Assembly: GCA_017307375.1 (NCBI GenBank)
Contig: JAFKFH010000004.1
Coordinates: 248,001 to 312,000 of the forward strand
Reading direction: 5' to 3'
Length of the DNA: 64,000 nt
Origin: Alphaproteobacteria bacterium
GTDB taxonomy: Bacteria; Pseudomonadota; Alphaproteobacteria; Ferrovibrionales; Ferrovibrionaceae
A program made the position numbers and the translations under genes. Below are positions 1-8,882 of the stretch, in pieces. The number at the start of each line of letters is the position of its first letter. Position 1 is the stretch's first letter. A model generated the notes under the pieces. The model made no database searches. It had not been told where the DNA came from and was given only the letters and a program-made list of their open reading frames with translations.

Positions 1-594
1 CCGTGCGACCTCCGAGACCGCATGGCTGACATAGACGATCGGGACCTGCCCTTCGTCGCGCAGGCGCTCGACATAAGGCAGGATCTCGGCCTTGCGCGCC
101 TCGTCGAGCGCCGCCAGCGGCTCGTCCATCAGGAGCACCCGGGGGCTCGACAGCAGGGCGCGGCCGATTGCGACGCGCTGCTTCTCGCCGCCCGACAGCA
201 GGGCCGGCCGGCGATCGAGCAGCGGGCCGATGCCGAGCATCGCGACGACGCCGTCGAAGCTGCCCCAGCGGGCCGACGCCGGGGTGAACCAGCGGCCATA
301 GGTCAGGTTCTGCCGCACCGTCAGATGGGGGAACAGCCGGCCTTCCTGGAAGACATAGCCGACGCGCCGCCGATGGGGCGGCAGGTCGATGCCGCGCCCG
401 GTATCGGCCAGCACCACGCCGTCGACGACGATGCGGGCGCGATCGGGCCGGGTCAGCCCGGCGATGATGTTGATCAGCGAGGTCTTGCCCGCCCCCGAAC
501 GGCCGAACAGCGCGGTCAGGCGGCCGGTCGCGGTGAACTGCGCCTGCAGCGTGACCGTGCCCAGCCGGTGTTCGACATCGACCTCGAGGCTCAT
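1..594 (-). CDS. modC: Molybdate ABC transporter ATP-binding protein ModC (C-terminus cut by window edge)
   Basis: This is the cytoplasmic ATPase that powers molybdate import with ModB. I translated about 198 residues before the left edge. The Walker A motif GRSGAGKT is at residues 31-38, the ABC signature LSGGEKQR is present, and the Walker B/D-loop reads [11 protein letters not shown], followed by the switch His in YVSHA. The ATG at 594 overlaps the modB stop (ATGA), so the two are translationally coupled. The family is about 350 aa with a C-terminal MOP/TOBE domain, which would lie outside the window. The GRSGAGKT loop and short N-terminus are typical of ModC rather than sulfate or polyamine ATPases. 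Confidence 0.9.
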   Translation of the reverse strand, partial: MSLEVDVEHRLGTVTLQAQFTATGRLTALFGRSGAGKTSLINIIAGLTRPDRARIVVDGVVLADTGRGIDLPPHRRRVGYVFQEGRLFPHLTVRQNLTYGRWFTPASARWGSFDGVVAMLGIGPLLDRRPALLSGGEKQRVAIGRALLSSPRVLLMDEPLAALDEARKAEILPYVERLRDEGQVPIVYVSHAVSEVAR

Positions 595-1286
595 GCCCGG
601 CGGATCCTGCGTTCGACGACGCGCGCCAGCCATTCGGATGCCAGCAATGCCGCCAGCGAGATCGCGACGGAAATGGCGGTCAGCCGCATCGCCCCGGCAT
701 CGCCTCCAGGTACCTGGGTGAGGGTATAGATCGCCGAGGGCAGGGTCTGGGTTTCCCCGGGAATGTTGGAGACGAAGGTGATGGTCGCGCCGAACTCGCC
801 CATCGCCTTGGCGAAGCCCAGGATCGCGCCGGCAATGACGCCCGGCAGGGCCAGCGGCAGCGTTACCGTCGCAAACACCCACAGCCGATGGGCGCCCAGC
901 GTGCCGGCCGCTTCCTCGAGCCGGGGATCGACCGCCTCTATCGACAGGCGGATGGCGCGCACCAGCAGCGGAAACCCCATGACGGCGCAGGCGACCACGG
1001 CCCCGGTCCAGCGGAAGGCCAGCACGATGCCGAAGGTGTCGGCGAGGATCTGGCCGATCGGGCCGCGCCGGCCGAGCAGCAGCAGCAGGATGTAGCCGGT
1101 GACGACCGGCGGCAGGATCAGCGGCAGATGCACCAGGCCGTTCAGCACCGAGCGGCCCCAAAACCGGCCCCGGGCCAGCGCCCAGGCGACGAGGATGCCG
1201 AACGGCAGGCTGACGACCGTCGCCCACAGGGCGACCTTCAGGCTCAACCGCACCGCGGTGAGTTCTTCGGGCGTCAGGTCCAGCAT
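591..1286 (-). CDS. modB: Molybdate ABC transporter permease ModB
   Basis: This inner-membrane permease of the molybdate importer is 231 aa, full length for ModB, with about five to six hydrophobic segments. The EAA loop that docks on the ATPase is visible ([13 protein letters not shown] followed by [11 protein letters not shown]). The start [12 protein letters not shown] matches the usual short ModB N-terminus. It is followed by modC with a 4-nt overlap. The gene upstream is trmO, not the usual modA, so the periplasmic binding protein must be encoded elsewhere. Molybdate specificity is inferred from family resemblance of both subunits. Confidence 0.88.
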   Translation of the reverse strand: MLDLTPEELTAVRLSLKVALWATVVSLPFGILVAWALARGRFWGRSVLNGLVHLPLILPPVVTGYILLLLLGRRGPIGQILADTFGIVLAFRWTGAVVACAVMGFPLLVRAIRLSIEAVDPRLEEAAGTLGAHRLWVFATVTLPLALPGVIAGAILGFAKAMGEFGATITFVSNIPGETQTLPSAIYTLTQVPGGDAGAMRLTAISVAISLAALLASEWLARVVERRIRRA

Positions 1287-1330
1287 CGCGCGAACCTTAG
1301 ACTCCGGGGGTCGAGTTTCCCAAGCGTTAT

Positions 1331-1351
1331 ATTCGTCGGGAAATGACGAAT
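1331..1351. promoter_or_regulatory. Inverted repeat upstream of modB
   Basis: ATTCGTC (1331-1337) and GACGAAT (1345-1351) form a perfect 7-bp inverted repeat with a 7-nt spacer. It sits 45 bp upstream of the modB start and touches the trmO stop codon. It could be an operator of modBC or a weak hairpin between the two genes. There is no T-tract, so a rho-independent terminator is unlikely. It lies next to CGTTATAT, which resembles half of a ModE box, but the other half is not present. Confidence 0.35.
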
Positions 1352-2046
1352 CAGGGGCCGTAATGCGGCTTGATATCGATCAGCGGGGTCCGGTCGAGGC
1401 AATCGAGGCCGCGGACGTGCAGCACCGACCCCTCGACACCGACCAGGTCCACGATCGACGATGCGACCGGATTCGGCCGGATCGGCGAGCGGACCGTGAA
1501 GGCACCCAGGATGCGGCCATCGCCTTTCGGCCGCTGCACCAGCACGTCGCGGCGGGCCAGGTGCATCCAGTAAAGAACTTGCAACTGCCGATGCCGCTCG
1601 ATGCCGGCGAGGCCGGCCACCCATGGCGGATCGACCTCGATCCGGCAGGCCGGGCCATCTGGCGCGCCATGGCTGGGGCAATCGCCGCGCCGGGTCCAGG
1701 GCGTGCGGATCAGCCCGATGAAGACGAGCCCGGCATCGATCCGGTCGGGCAGGGGGGCCACGACCTCGCCCGGCCGCGGATCGTCGACCGAGCCGCCGGC
1801 GCGGGCCAGCGCCAGCGGCAGCACGACGTCGCGCACCAGGCCGGACAACGGTGCCTCGCCCGGGGCCGCCGGATCGACCCAGCGCCCCGCCATCGTCGCC
1901 GTCGCGGTCAGGAATAGATCGGCGTCCCCGAAGGCGCCGAGCGGGATGGCGTCGGCCGGGATGTCGTCGAGTTCGGGCAGGCCGTCGCCTGCGACCAGCA
2001 GGCGACCGTTGCAGTCGAGGACCACGGCAAGACGGCGTCGCGGCAT
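1351..2046 (-). CDS. trmO: tRNA (N6-threonylcarbamoyladenosine(37)-N6)-methyltransferase TrmO
   Basis: SAM-dependent enzyme that N6-methylates t6A at position 37 of ANN-decoding tRNAs (TsaA/YaeB/UPF0066 family). The conserved core is clear: IGLIRTPW near residue 110, RSPIRPNPVASS and the C-terminal DRTPLIDIKPH motif. It has an N-terminal extension of about 100 residues before the core, not needed in short homologues and of unknown role. I chose the ATG at 2046 (231 aa) because a GGAG ribosome site lies 7 nt upstream. It precedes modB by 64 bp on the same strand, so read-through into modBC is possible. Confidence 0.85.
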   Translation of the reverse strand: MPRRRLAVVLDCNGRLLVAGDGLPELDDIPADAIPLGAFGDADLFLTATATMAGRWVDPAAPGEAPLSGLVRDVVLPLALARAGGSVDDPRPGEVVAPLPDRIDAGLVFIGLIRTPWTRRGDCPSHGAPDGPACRIEVDPPWVAGLAGIERHRQLQVLYWMHLARRDVLVQRPKGDGRILGAFTVRSPIRPNPVASSIVDLVGVEGSVLHVRGLDCLDRTPLIDIKPHYGP

Positions 2047-2070
2047 CGGAATCTCCGCCAGGGTTGACTG

Positions 2071-2088
2071 CCATTCATAGCTGAATGG
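2071..2088. promoter_or_regulatory. Palindrome in the divergent trmO / MFS intergenic region
   Basis: CCATTCA (2071-2077), TAGC, TGAATGG (2082-2088) is a perfect 7-bp inverted repeat between two divergent genes. A TTGACT hexamer lies just left of it (2064-2069). It has the size and placement of an operator for a dimeric repressor, but no regulator gene is adjacent. Confidence 0.35.
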
Positions 2089-2164
2089 GCGGCCATGCGC
2101 GCAAGCCGATTGGCAAGACCCGCACAAAGCGCGAGCCTCGGCAAGCGACAGGGAGTTAGCGACG

Positions 2165-3364
2165 ATGCAGGAACGCGATTGGCGGACACCCGCCCTGGTG
2201 CTGGTTGCCGGCGCGGCGGTATTGTTCCTCAGCCTCGGGATCCGCCAATCCTACGGCCTGTTTCTGAAGCCGATTTCGGACATGCTGGGCGGCGGCCGCG
2301 CCACCTTCGCCTTCGCCATCGCGGTGCAGGTGGTGATGTGGGGCGTGGCCCAGCCGCTGCTGGGCCCGGTGGCCGACCGTATCGGCGTCGGGCGGATCGT
2401 CGCGGCCGGCGGGCTGCTGATCGCCGCCGGCACCGCGATGGTGGCCTGGGCCGGTGGGCAGGTGGCGCTGGTCGCCGGCCTCGGCATCCTGGTCGGCACC
2501 GGTGTCGGCTGCGCCAGCTTCGCCATGGTGCTGGCGGCGGTGGCCCGTCGCTATCCGGCCGAAAAGCGCACCCTGGCCTTTGGCATCTGCACCGCCGTCG
2601 GCTCGTTCGGCATGTTCGCGATGGTGCCGGTCGGTCAGATCCTGCAGGCCCGGTTCGACTGGGACGGCGCGCTGCTGATCATGGCCGTCCTGGCGCTGGC
2701 CATCCTGCCATTGGCGTGGCCGCTGGCCGGACGGCCCGCGGCGCCTGCCGGGGCCGGGCAATCGCTTGGCCAGGCCTTGGCGCAGGCGCTCGGCCACCGC
2801 GGATTCTGGCTGCTGTGCGGCGGATATTTCGTCTGCGGCTTTCACGTCACCTTCATCGCGACCCATCTGCCGGCCTATCTGGTCGACCGGACGCTGTCGT
2901 TCACGACCGCCGCCTGGGCGTTGTCGCTGATCGGCCTGTTCAACGTCGCGGGTTCGCTGCTCGCCGGCGTGCTCGGGCAACGCTTCCGGAAGAAATACCT
3001 GCTCAGCCTGATCTACGCCGCGCGTGCCGTCGTCATCCTGGCCTTCATCACGCTGCCGCTGTCGGCGGCCAGCGCCTATGTGTTCGCGGCGGTGATCGGC
3101 GTTCTCTGGCTGTCGACCGTCCCGCTGACCACCGGGCTGGTCGGTCAGATCTTCGGCGTGCGCTATCTCGGCACCATCGGCGGCCTGGTCTTCCTCAGCC
3201 ATCAACTGGGCAGCTTTGCCGGCGTCTGGCTCGGCGGGTATCTTTTCGACGCCACCGGGTCCTACGACCTCGTCTGGTGGCTGTCGATCGGCCTGGGGCT
3301 CCTCGCCGCCATCCTCCATTATCCGATCGACGACCGGATCCTTGTCCCTCAGCCCGCGTCGTAA
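2165..3364 (+). CDS. MFS transporter
   Basis: This 399-aa inner-membrane carrier of the major facilitator superfamily has about 12 hydrophobic segments and a central cytoplasmic loop near residues 190-215. The N-terminus (GIRQSYGLFLKPISDMLG) and the motif-A-like PVADRIGVGRIV after TM2 resemble the oxalate/formate and monocarboxylate-type MFS group. The substrate cannot be named. GGGA lies 10 nt upstream of the ATG. It is divergent from trmO across an intergenic palindrome. Confidence 0.8.
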   Translation: MQERDWRTPALVLVAGAAVLFLSLGIRQSYGLFLKPISDMLGGGRATFAFAIAVQVVMWGVAQPLLGPVADRIGVGRIVAAGGLLIAAGTAMVAWAGGQVALVAGLGILVGTGVGCASFAMVLAAVARRYPAEKRTLAFGICTAVGSFGMFAMVPVGQILQARFDWDGALLIMAVLALAILPLAWPLAGRPAAPAGAGQSLGQALAQALGHRGFWLLCGGYFVCGFHVTFIATHLPAYLVDRTLSFTTAAWALSLIGLFNVAGSLLAGVLGQRFRKKYLLSLIYAARAVVILAFITLPLSAASAYVFAAVIGVLWLSTVPLTTGLVGQIFGVRYLGTIGGLVFLSHQLGSFAGVWLGGYLFDATGSYDLVWWLSIGLGLLAAILHYPIDDRILVPQPAS

Positions 3365-3430
3365 CAGCCGCGCAACAGACCGCAGGTACATAGCCCCCGG
3401 GGACAAGTTCGCATCCGATAGGGGGATCCC

Positions 3431-3724
3431 ATGCGTCCGACCGAAGTCATCGTCGCCGTTTCCGTCGCCGCCTTCGCCGTCGTCACCACCGCCGGCTGCG
3501 CCGTCACGCCGGTGGGCCAGCCGACCTACGACAAGCAGGGTTACCAGACCAAGGTCGAGGATGGCCGGCTCTGGGTGTTTCCGGCCGGTTCGAAGGACTA
3601 CGCCGACTTCACCAAGGGGGTCGAGCCCAAGGTCATCGTCACCCGGATCGGTGCCGGTCCGAACGGCATGACCATCCGTTCGATCGATGCCAAGGTGATC
3701 GACGGCTATCTGGCCGCCAAGTAA
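3431..3724 (+). CDS. Small putative lipoprotein
   Basis: This 97-aa protein has a hydrophobic leader and a lipobox-like TTAGC around residues 20-24, so it is probably lipidated at the following Cys and anchored in an envelope membrane. The mature part (about 70 aa) is polar, with no recognised domain; YQTKVEDGRLWVFPAG is its most distinctive stretch. A GGGGGATCCC ribosome site precedes the ATG. It stands alone between an MFS gene and a small convergent reading frame. Function unknown. Confidence 0.7.
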   Translation: MRPTEVIVAVSVAAFAVVTTAGCAVTPVGQPTYDKQGYQTKVEDGRLWVFPAGSKDYADFTKGVEPKVIVTRIGAGPNGMTIRSIDAKVIDGYLAAK

Positions 3725-3727
3725 CGA

Positions 3728-3871
3728 TCAAAGACAGGCCCAGGGCGCGTCGATCAGGCGCACGAAGCCCGACAGGACGTCGTCACCCTGCAGGCCCAGC
3801 AGGGTGGCGGCGGCCATAATCAGGCCGATCCCCACGATGTACGGGGCAAAGGCGAGCTGACGCAGCATCAT
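3728..3871 (-). CDS. Small membrane protein candidate (47 aa)
   Basis: A 47-residue reading frame begins MMLRQLAFAPYIVGIGL and ends with a polar tail. Residues 8-27 form one plausible membrane helix. It fills the gap between the lipoprotein gene and pncA on the opposite strand. A weak GAAG ribosome site precedes the two adjacent ATGs (3871 and 3868). It resembles the many short one-helix proteins annotated in alphaproteobacteria, but nothing beyond the hydrophobic profile supports it. Confidence 0.4.
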   Translation of the reverse strand: MMLRQLAFAPYIVGIGLIMAAATLLGLQGDDVLSGFVRLIDAPWACL

Positions 3872-3954
3872 CGGCCGATCTTCGCGCCGATGATGCATCG
3901 CGTCAATCCGCCGGCTATAGTTGCCCGGGCAATCAATCGGGCAGGGGTTTCATC

Positions 3955-4590
3955 ATGGCGGGCAGGATCACCGTGGGACCGGCGGACGCGCTGATCGTCG
4001 TCGACGTGCAGAATTCGTTCCTGCCCGGCGGCAGTCTCGCGGTACCCGACGGCGACGCGGTCATCCCGGTGATCAACCGGCTGGCGCCGTTGTTCGAGAC
4101 CGTGGTGCTGACCCAGGACTGGCACCCGCCGGGGCACCTGTCCTTTGCCTCGTCGCATGGCCGCGCCCCGTTCGAAACGGTCCGCCTGCCCTATGGCGAG
4201 CAGGTGTTGTGGCCCGACCATTGTGTCCAGGAGACCGAAGGGGCGGCGCTGGCCGACGCGCTGCAGGTGCCGCATGCGCGGCTGGTCATCCGCAAGGGGC
4301 ATCACAAGGCAGTCGACAGCTATTCGGCGTTCGTCGAGGCGGACCGGCGCACCCGGACGGGCCTTGCCGGCTATCTGCGGGAACATGGTATCGGGCGCCT
4401 GTTCGTGACCGGCCTCGCCACCGATTTCTGCGTCCGCTACACCGCCGTCGACGGACGCTCGGACGGCTTTGCCGTCAGTGTGGTCACCGATGCCTGCCGG
4501 GCGATCGATGCGAACGGATCGCTGGCCGAGGCCTGGGCGGCGATGGATACGGTCGGCGTCGGCCGGGCGGTGTCGAACGCCTTCGTCTGA
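3955..4590 (+). CDS. pncA: Nicotinamidase (bifunctional nicotinamidase/pyrazinamidase type)
   Basis: Cytoplasmic hydrolase that converts nicotinamide to nicotinate for NAD salvage. It is 211 aa, normal for the family. The catalytic triad is visible as D17 (VVDVQNSF), K114 (IRKGHHK) and C159 (TDFCV). Metal ligands lie in QDWHPPGH (D55, H57) and PDHC (H89). An AGGGG ribosome site is upstream of the ATG. It is monocistronic and convergent with the small exported-protein gene that follows. Confidence 0.92.
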   Translation: MAGRITVGPADALIVVDVQNSFLPGGSLAVPDGDAVIPVINRLAPLFETVVLTQDWHPPGHLSFASSHGRAPFETVRLPYGEQVLWPDHCVQETEGAALADALQVPHARLVIRKGHHKAVDSYSAFVEADRRTRTGLAGYLREHGIGRLFVTGLATDFCVRYTAVDGRSDGFAVSVVTDACRAIDANGSLAEAWAAMDTVGVGRAVSNAFV

Positions 4591-4591
4591 A

Positions 4592-4891
4592 TCAAGTCGC
4601 ACGTTCCGCGACACGGGCGGGTTGCTGGTCGCGCCAGTTGTCGCCGGCGGCGAGCAGGCAGGTCGCTCCGGATGGGAAAGTGACCAGCATGGTCCAGGTA
4701 CCGGCAGCCGACGACAGGAATTCGACCACCGCACCGTTCGAGGCGAGTCCCTTGCCGGCCGGCGTCTCGTTGAACTCGCGCTTGAGCTGATCGAGAATCG
4801 CGCTGCGCTCGCCGCAGACCTGCTGGGCGGCGGCGGGCAATGTCGCCAAGGCGATCGCGCCGACGATGATCGTACCGATTAAGCCGCGCAT
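4592..4891 (-). CDS. Small exported protein of unknown function
   Basis: A 99-aa protein with a Sec signal peptide (MRGLIGTIIVGAIALATLPAAA, likely cleavage before QQVCGE). The mature part has two Cys (VCGERSAI and GATCLLA) that could pair in the periplasm, and a WTMLVTFPSG stretch. I chose the ATG at 4891 because GGAGG lies 6 nt upstream and the signal peptide starts there; the frame extends further without a better start. It resembles short hypothetical secreted proteins of alphaproteobacteria, and no function can be assigned. Confidence 0.7.
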   Translation of the reverse strand: MRGLIGTIIVGAIALATLPAAAQQVCGERSAILDQLKREFNETPAGKGLASNGAVVEFLSSAAGTWTMLVTFPSGATCLLAAGDNWRDQQPARVAERAT

Positions 4892-5055
4892 GATGACCTC
4901 CGTTCCAGGAACCATCCCCCGAGGGGTTGCGATTTCCTTAACGGTCGGGCGCCTCACCCGTTCCGATGGCCTCTTTCCTGCCATGCGGATTCGATCGACA
5001 CTCCTAGCCGTATGCGTGCTAGCCTCGCGGCTTCGGCACCGCACACCGCGGGGTC

Positions 5056-7179
5056 ATGGCAGGGCGGTTCATGCACGGCGGAGACGTGCCGGTCGCTGAC
5101 AAGGCAACGACAAGCACTGGCCGTCGCGCCGGCCGGCGGCGCCGGCTGGCCGTGCAGCAGGCGATTACCGCGCTGGCCATCGCCTTCGCGCTCGGTGTCG
5201 TGATGACGCTCGTGCAACTCACCCTCGACTGGCGCGATGCGCGCCAGGAGATCGACAATACCCTTGCCGACGTGGTGCGGCTGGTTCGCCGCTCGGCGGC
5301 GGAAACGGCGTTCAACCTCGACGATCGCGCGGCCAACACGATCGTCGACGGCCTGCTGACCCATGAGAACATTGCCGCCGCCAGCCTGCGCGACGACCTG
5401 GGCAAGGTGCTCGCCCAGCGCCAGCGCCCGGTCGAGGAGGATACCCGGCGCTGGATCGCGCGAACCCTGTTCGGCGACCGGCGCGAAATCGCAATCCCGC
5501 TCGAACATGGCGACGAGAAGCCGGTCCCGGTCGGCACCCTGGCGCTGACGGTCGATACCCGGGGCGTGGCGACGACCTTTTCCCGGCGGGTGCTGGTCCA
5601 ACTCGCCACCGGGGCCGCCAGCGCGATCCTGTTGGCGCTGGCCTTGACCTTCGCGTTCAAGCACGGCGTCACCGACCCGCTGCGCCGCCTGTCGGCGGCG
5701 GTCGCCCGCGTCAATCCGCTGCGGCCGGAGACGATGAACCTCGCCATTCCCGAGGTCGAGCGCCGCAACGAGCTCGGCCTGCTGGCCCGCAACATCGTCG
5801 GCTTTCTCGAAGCCCTGCGTGAGAACCTGCGCCAGCGCGAGAGCGCCGAAACCGCCCTGCGCCGGATGGCGACCCTCGATGCGCTGACCCAGCTGCCCAA
5901 TCGCAGCCTGCTGGCCGACCGGCTGCGGCACGCCGTGCTACGGGCCAGCCGCACCCATCGCCAGGTCGCGGTGATGTTCATCGATTTCGACCGCTTCAAG
6001 CTGATCAACGACAGCCTCGGCCATTCCGCCGGCGACGAGTTCCTGCGCCAGGTCTCGGCCCGGCTGAATTCCTGTCTGCGCGAAAGCGACACGCTCGGGC
6101 GCTATGGCGGCGACGAATTCCTGATGATCGCGTCCGACATGGACGACGGGCTCGCCGCCGCCCGCATCGCCGACCGGATGCGCGCGACGCTGGCCGAACC
6201 GGTGGTGGTCGATGGCCGCCCGATCTATGCGACGATGTCGATCGGCATCGCGGTCTTTCCGCGCGACGGCCGCGATTCCGACAGTCTCCTGCGGGCGGCC
6301 GATACCGCGCTCTATTCGGTGAAGGCGTCGGGCCGCAACAGCTATTGCTTCTTCTCGGCCGAGATGAACGAGGCGGCGACCAGTCGCTTCAACATCGAGC
6401 ACGGGCTGCGCCGCGCCCTCGACGGCGACGAGCTCGAGCTGTTCTTTCAGCCCAAGGTCGCCTCCGGCGACCTCGGCCTGGCCGGGGTCGAGGCGCTGTT
6501 GCGCTGGCGCCATCCCGAGCGCGGTCTGATTCCGCCGCTGGAGTTCATCCCCGTCGCCGAGGAATCCGGGCTGATGCAACTCGTCGGTGCCTGGGTGGTG
6601 CGCAACGCCTGCTGTTTCGTGCGCCGCTGGCGCGACCGCTTCGGCTATGAACTCACCGTCGCGGTCAACGTCTCGCCCAGCCAGTTCGGCACCCGCAACC
6701 TGGTCGAGGTCATCGCGCGCGAGACCGCGGCGCAGGGCATCAGCCCCTCGGCGCTGCAGATCGAGATCACCGAGAGCAGCATGGTCCAGCGCTTCGACGA
6801 GACGCTGGCGATTCTGGCCGAACTGCGTGCCATGGGCGTCTCGATCGCCCTCGACGATTTCGGTACCGGCTATTCGTCGCTGTCCTATCTGCGCCGCCTG
6901 CCGCTCGCCGTGCTCAAGATCGACCGGACCTTCGTCATGGCGTTGCCCGACGACCGCTATGACAGCGCCGTCGCCGCGACCATCGTCGAACTCGCCCACC
7001 GCATCGGGTTGAAGGTGGTGGCCGAGGGCGTCGAGACCGAGGGCCAGGCCGAGTTCCTGCGCGCCGTCGGCTGCGACGAGATGCAGGGGTATCTGTTCGG
7101 TCACCCGCTGCCGGAGGATGAGCTGGTGGCGCTCGTCGCCGGGATGAAGCCCGGCGACCCTGTACGGATCGCCACCTGA
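5056..7179 (+). CDS. Membrane-bound GGDEF-EAL cyclic-di-GMP protein
   Basis: A 707-aa predicted c-di-GMP turnover enzyme. Domain order: TM near residues 35-57, a roughly 120-residue periplasmic sensor segment, a second TM near 185-205, a HAMP-like linker, GGDEF and EAL. The GGDEF motif (residues 351-355) is intact and preceded at 5-residue spacing by RESD, an inhibitory RxxD site. The EAL motif is at 479-481 (GVEALLRW), followed by DDFGTGYSSL. Both cyclase and phosphodiesterase activity are therefore possible. The start is uncertain: ATGs at 5056 and 5071 are both weakly preceded. It is monocistronic. Confidence 0.9.
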   Translation: MAGRFMHGGDVPVADKATTSTGRRAGRRRRLAVQQAITALAIAFALGVVMTLVQLTLDWRDARQEIDNTLADVVRLVRRSAAETAFNLDDRAANTIVDGLLTHENIAAASLRDDLGKVLAQRQRPVEEDTRRWIARTLFGDRREIAIPLEHGDEKPVPVGTLALTVDTRGVATTFSRRVLVQLATGAASAILLALALTFAFKHGVTDPLRRLSAAVARVNPLRPETMNLAIPEVERRNELGLLARNIVGFLEALRENLRQRESAETALRRMATLDALTQLPNRSLLADRLRHAVLRASRTHRQVAVMFIDFDRFKLINDSLGHSAGDEFLRQVSARLNSCLRESDTLGRYGGDEFLMIASDMDDGLAAARIADRMRATLAEPVVVDGRPIYATMSIGIAVFPRDGRDSDSLLRAADTALYSVKASGRNSYCFFSAEMNEAATSRFNIEHGLRRALDGDELELFFQPKVASGDLGLAGVEALLRWRHPERGLIPPLEFIPVAEESGLMQLVGAWVVRNACCFVRRWRDRFGYELTVAVNVSPSQFGTRNLVEVIARETAAQGISPSALQIEITESSMVQRFDETLAILAELRAMGVSIALDDFGTGYSSLSYLRRLPLAVLKIDRTFVMALPDDRYDSAVAATIVELAHRIGLKVVAEGVETEGQAEFLRAVGCDEMQGYLFGHPLPEDELVALVAGMKPGDPVRIAT

Positions 7180-7273
7180 CCCAGGCAGATGTTCGCCCGC
7201 TGAACATCTGGCCGGGCCGCGCATGGTATTCCTTGCGGCCGGCCCGTTCTCTTGGATAATTGGCTTGGGCTAA

Positions 7274-7287
7274 CATGTATAGACAAG
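7274..7287. promoter_or_regulatory. Possible HutC operator overlapping the hutH leader
   Basis: CATGTATAGACAAG matches the palindromic HutC consensus CTTGTATATACAAG at 12 of 14 positions when read on the minus strand. It ends just before the AAGGAA ribosome site of hutH. The match was made by eye from memory of the consensus, and no hutC gene is in the window. Confidence 0.35.
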
Positions 7288-7298
7288 GAAATGCCACC

Positions 7299-8819
7299 AT
7301 GGAGACCCTGACGCTCGCACCCGGCCAATTGACACTCGAGCAGATCCGCGCGGCCTTGGCCGGCCCGGTGGCGGTGACGCTGGATCCGTTGTGCCGGCCG
7401 GGCGTCGACGCGGCGGCTGCGGTGGTCCAGCAGGCGATCGACGAGCGGCGCACGGTCTATGGCATCAACACCGGTTTCGGCCTGCTGGCCCGCACCCATA
7501 TCGACGACGACCGCCTGCGCGACCTGCAACGGTCACTGGTGCTGAGCCATGCCGTCGGCACCGGCCCGCTGCTCGACGACGCCACGGTGCGGTTGGTCAT
7601 GGTGCTGAAGGTCGCCTCGCTGGCGCGCGGTTTTTCCGGTGTCCGCAACAGCGTCATCGACGCGCTGATCGCGTTGATCAATGCCGATGTCCTGCCCTGC
7701 ATTCCGTCGCAAGGGTCGGTCGGCGCGTCCGGCGACCTGGCGCCGCTCGCCCACATGTCGGCCCTGCTGATCGGGGTCGGCGAGGCCCGGGGCGGGGGCA
7801 CGGTCCTGCCGGCCGAGGCGGCGCTGGCGCGCGCCGGGCTGGCGCCGGTGGTGCTGGGCCCCAAGGAAGGCCTGGCCCTGCTCAACGGCACGCAGGTCTC
7901 GACCGCCCTGGCGTTGCGCGGCCTGATCGCGGCGGAAACTGTCGCCGTGGCGGCATTCGTCGCCGGTGCCATGTCGGTCGATGCGGCGGCCGGTTCCGAC
8001 ACGCCGTTCGACCCCCGGATCCAAGCCGTGCGCGGCCATCGCGGCCAGATCGACGCCGCCGCGTTCTATCGCGATCTGCTCAAGGGCAGCGCGATCCGGG
8101 CCAGCCATGCGGAATGCGACCGCGTGCAGGACCCGTACTCGCTGCGTTGCCAGCCGCAGGTGATGGGCGCGTGCCTCGATCAGCTGCGCCAGGTGGCAGG
8201 AACGCTGCTGACCGAGGCCAATGCGGTTTCGGACAATCCGCTGGTGTTCGCCGATACCGGCGAGGTGCTTTCCGGCGGCAATTTCCATGCCGAGCCGGTG
8301 GCTTTTGCCGCCGATACCCTGGCGCTGGCGATCGCCGAGACCGGCGCGCTGTCGGAACGGCGGCTGTCGCTCCTGGTCGACGCGACGATGTCCTCGGGCC
8401 TGCCGGCGTTCCTGGTTCGCGACGGCGGGGTCAATTCCGGCTTCATGATCGCCCAGGTGACCGCCGCGGCGCTGGCCAGCGAGAACAAGGCGCTGGCCCA
8501 TCCGTCGTCGGTCGATTCGCTGCCGACCTCGGCCAACCAGGAAGATCACGTCAGCATGGCGACCTACGCCGCCCGCCGCACCCTGACCATGGCCGAGAAC
8601 ACCGCAGCGATCGTCGCCATCGAACTGCTGGCCGCGGCCCAGGGCATCGATTTCCGCCAGCCGCTGGCGACCTCGGCGCCGCTGGCCGAGGCGCACCGGC
8701 TGGTCCGGACGAAGGCGGCGTTCTGGGACGTCGACCGCTACTTCGCCCCGGACCTGGCGGCCGTCAAGGAGCTGGTGCTGGCCGACGGCTTCGGGCACCT
8801 GCTGCCCAGGCTGGTTTAG
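7299..8819 (+). CDS. hutH: Histidine ammonia-lyase
   Basis: Cytoplasmic enzyme that deaminates L-histidine to urocanate, the first step of histidine degradation. It is 506 aa from the ATG at 7299, the family's usual length; that start has an AAGGAA ribosome site. The autocatalytic MIO triad A143-S144-G145 lies in [11 protein letters not shown], and YGINTGFG near residue 54 supplies the conserved Tyr. FSGVRNSVI and [11 protein letters not shown] are also family motifs. No hutU, hutI, hutG or hutC is present, so the pathway is split in this genome. Phenylalanine/tyrosine lyases share the MIO fold, but length and motifs favour HutH. Confidence 0.93.
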   Translation: METLTLAPGQLTLEQIRAALAGPVAVTLDPLCRPGVDAAAAVVQQAIDERRTVYGINTGFGLLARTHIDDDRLRDLQRSLVLSHAVGTGPLLDDATVRLVMVLKVASLARGFSGVRNSVIDALIALINADVLPCIPSQGSVGASGDLAPLAHMSALLIGVGEARGGGTVLPAEAALARAGLAPVVLGPKEGLALLNGTQVSTALALRGLIAAETVAVAAFVAGAMSVDAAAGSDTPFDPRIQAVRGHRGQIDAAAFYRDLLKGSAIRASHAECDRVQDPYSLRCQPQVMGACLDQLRQVAGTLLTEANAVSDNPLVFADTGEVLSGGNFHAEPVAFAADTLALAIAETGALSERRLSLLVDATMSSGLPAFLVRDGGVNSGFMIAQVTAAALASENKALAHPSSVDSLPTSANQEDHVSMATYAARRTLTMAENTAAIVAIELLAAAQGIDFRQPLATSAPLAEAHRLVRTKAAFWDVDRYFAPDLAAVKELVLADGFGHLLPRLV

Positions 8820-8882
8820 GCCGATCGGACGCTGACCGGACGTAAGGTCGACGCCGGGCGGTCGCGCGGCTACACTCCGCGC

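Noticed and set aside
1321-1351. ModE binding site before modB
   Set aside because: Only one CGTTATAT half is present; the second half of the ModE palindrome is missing.
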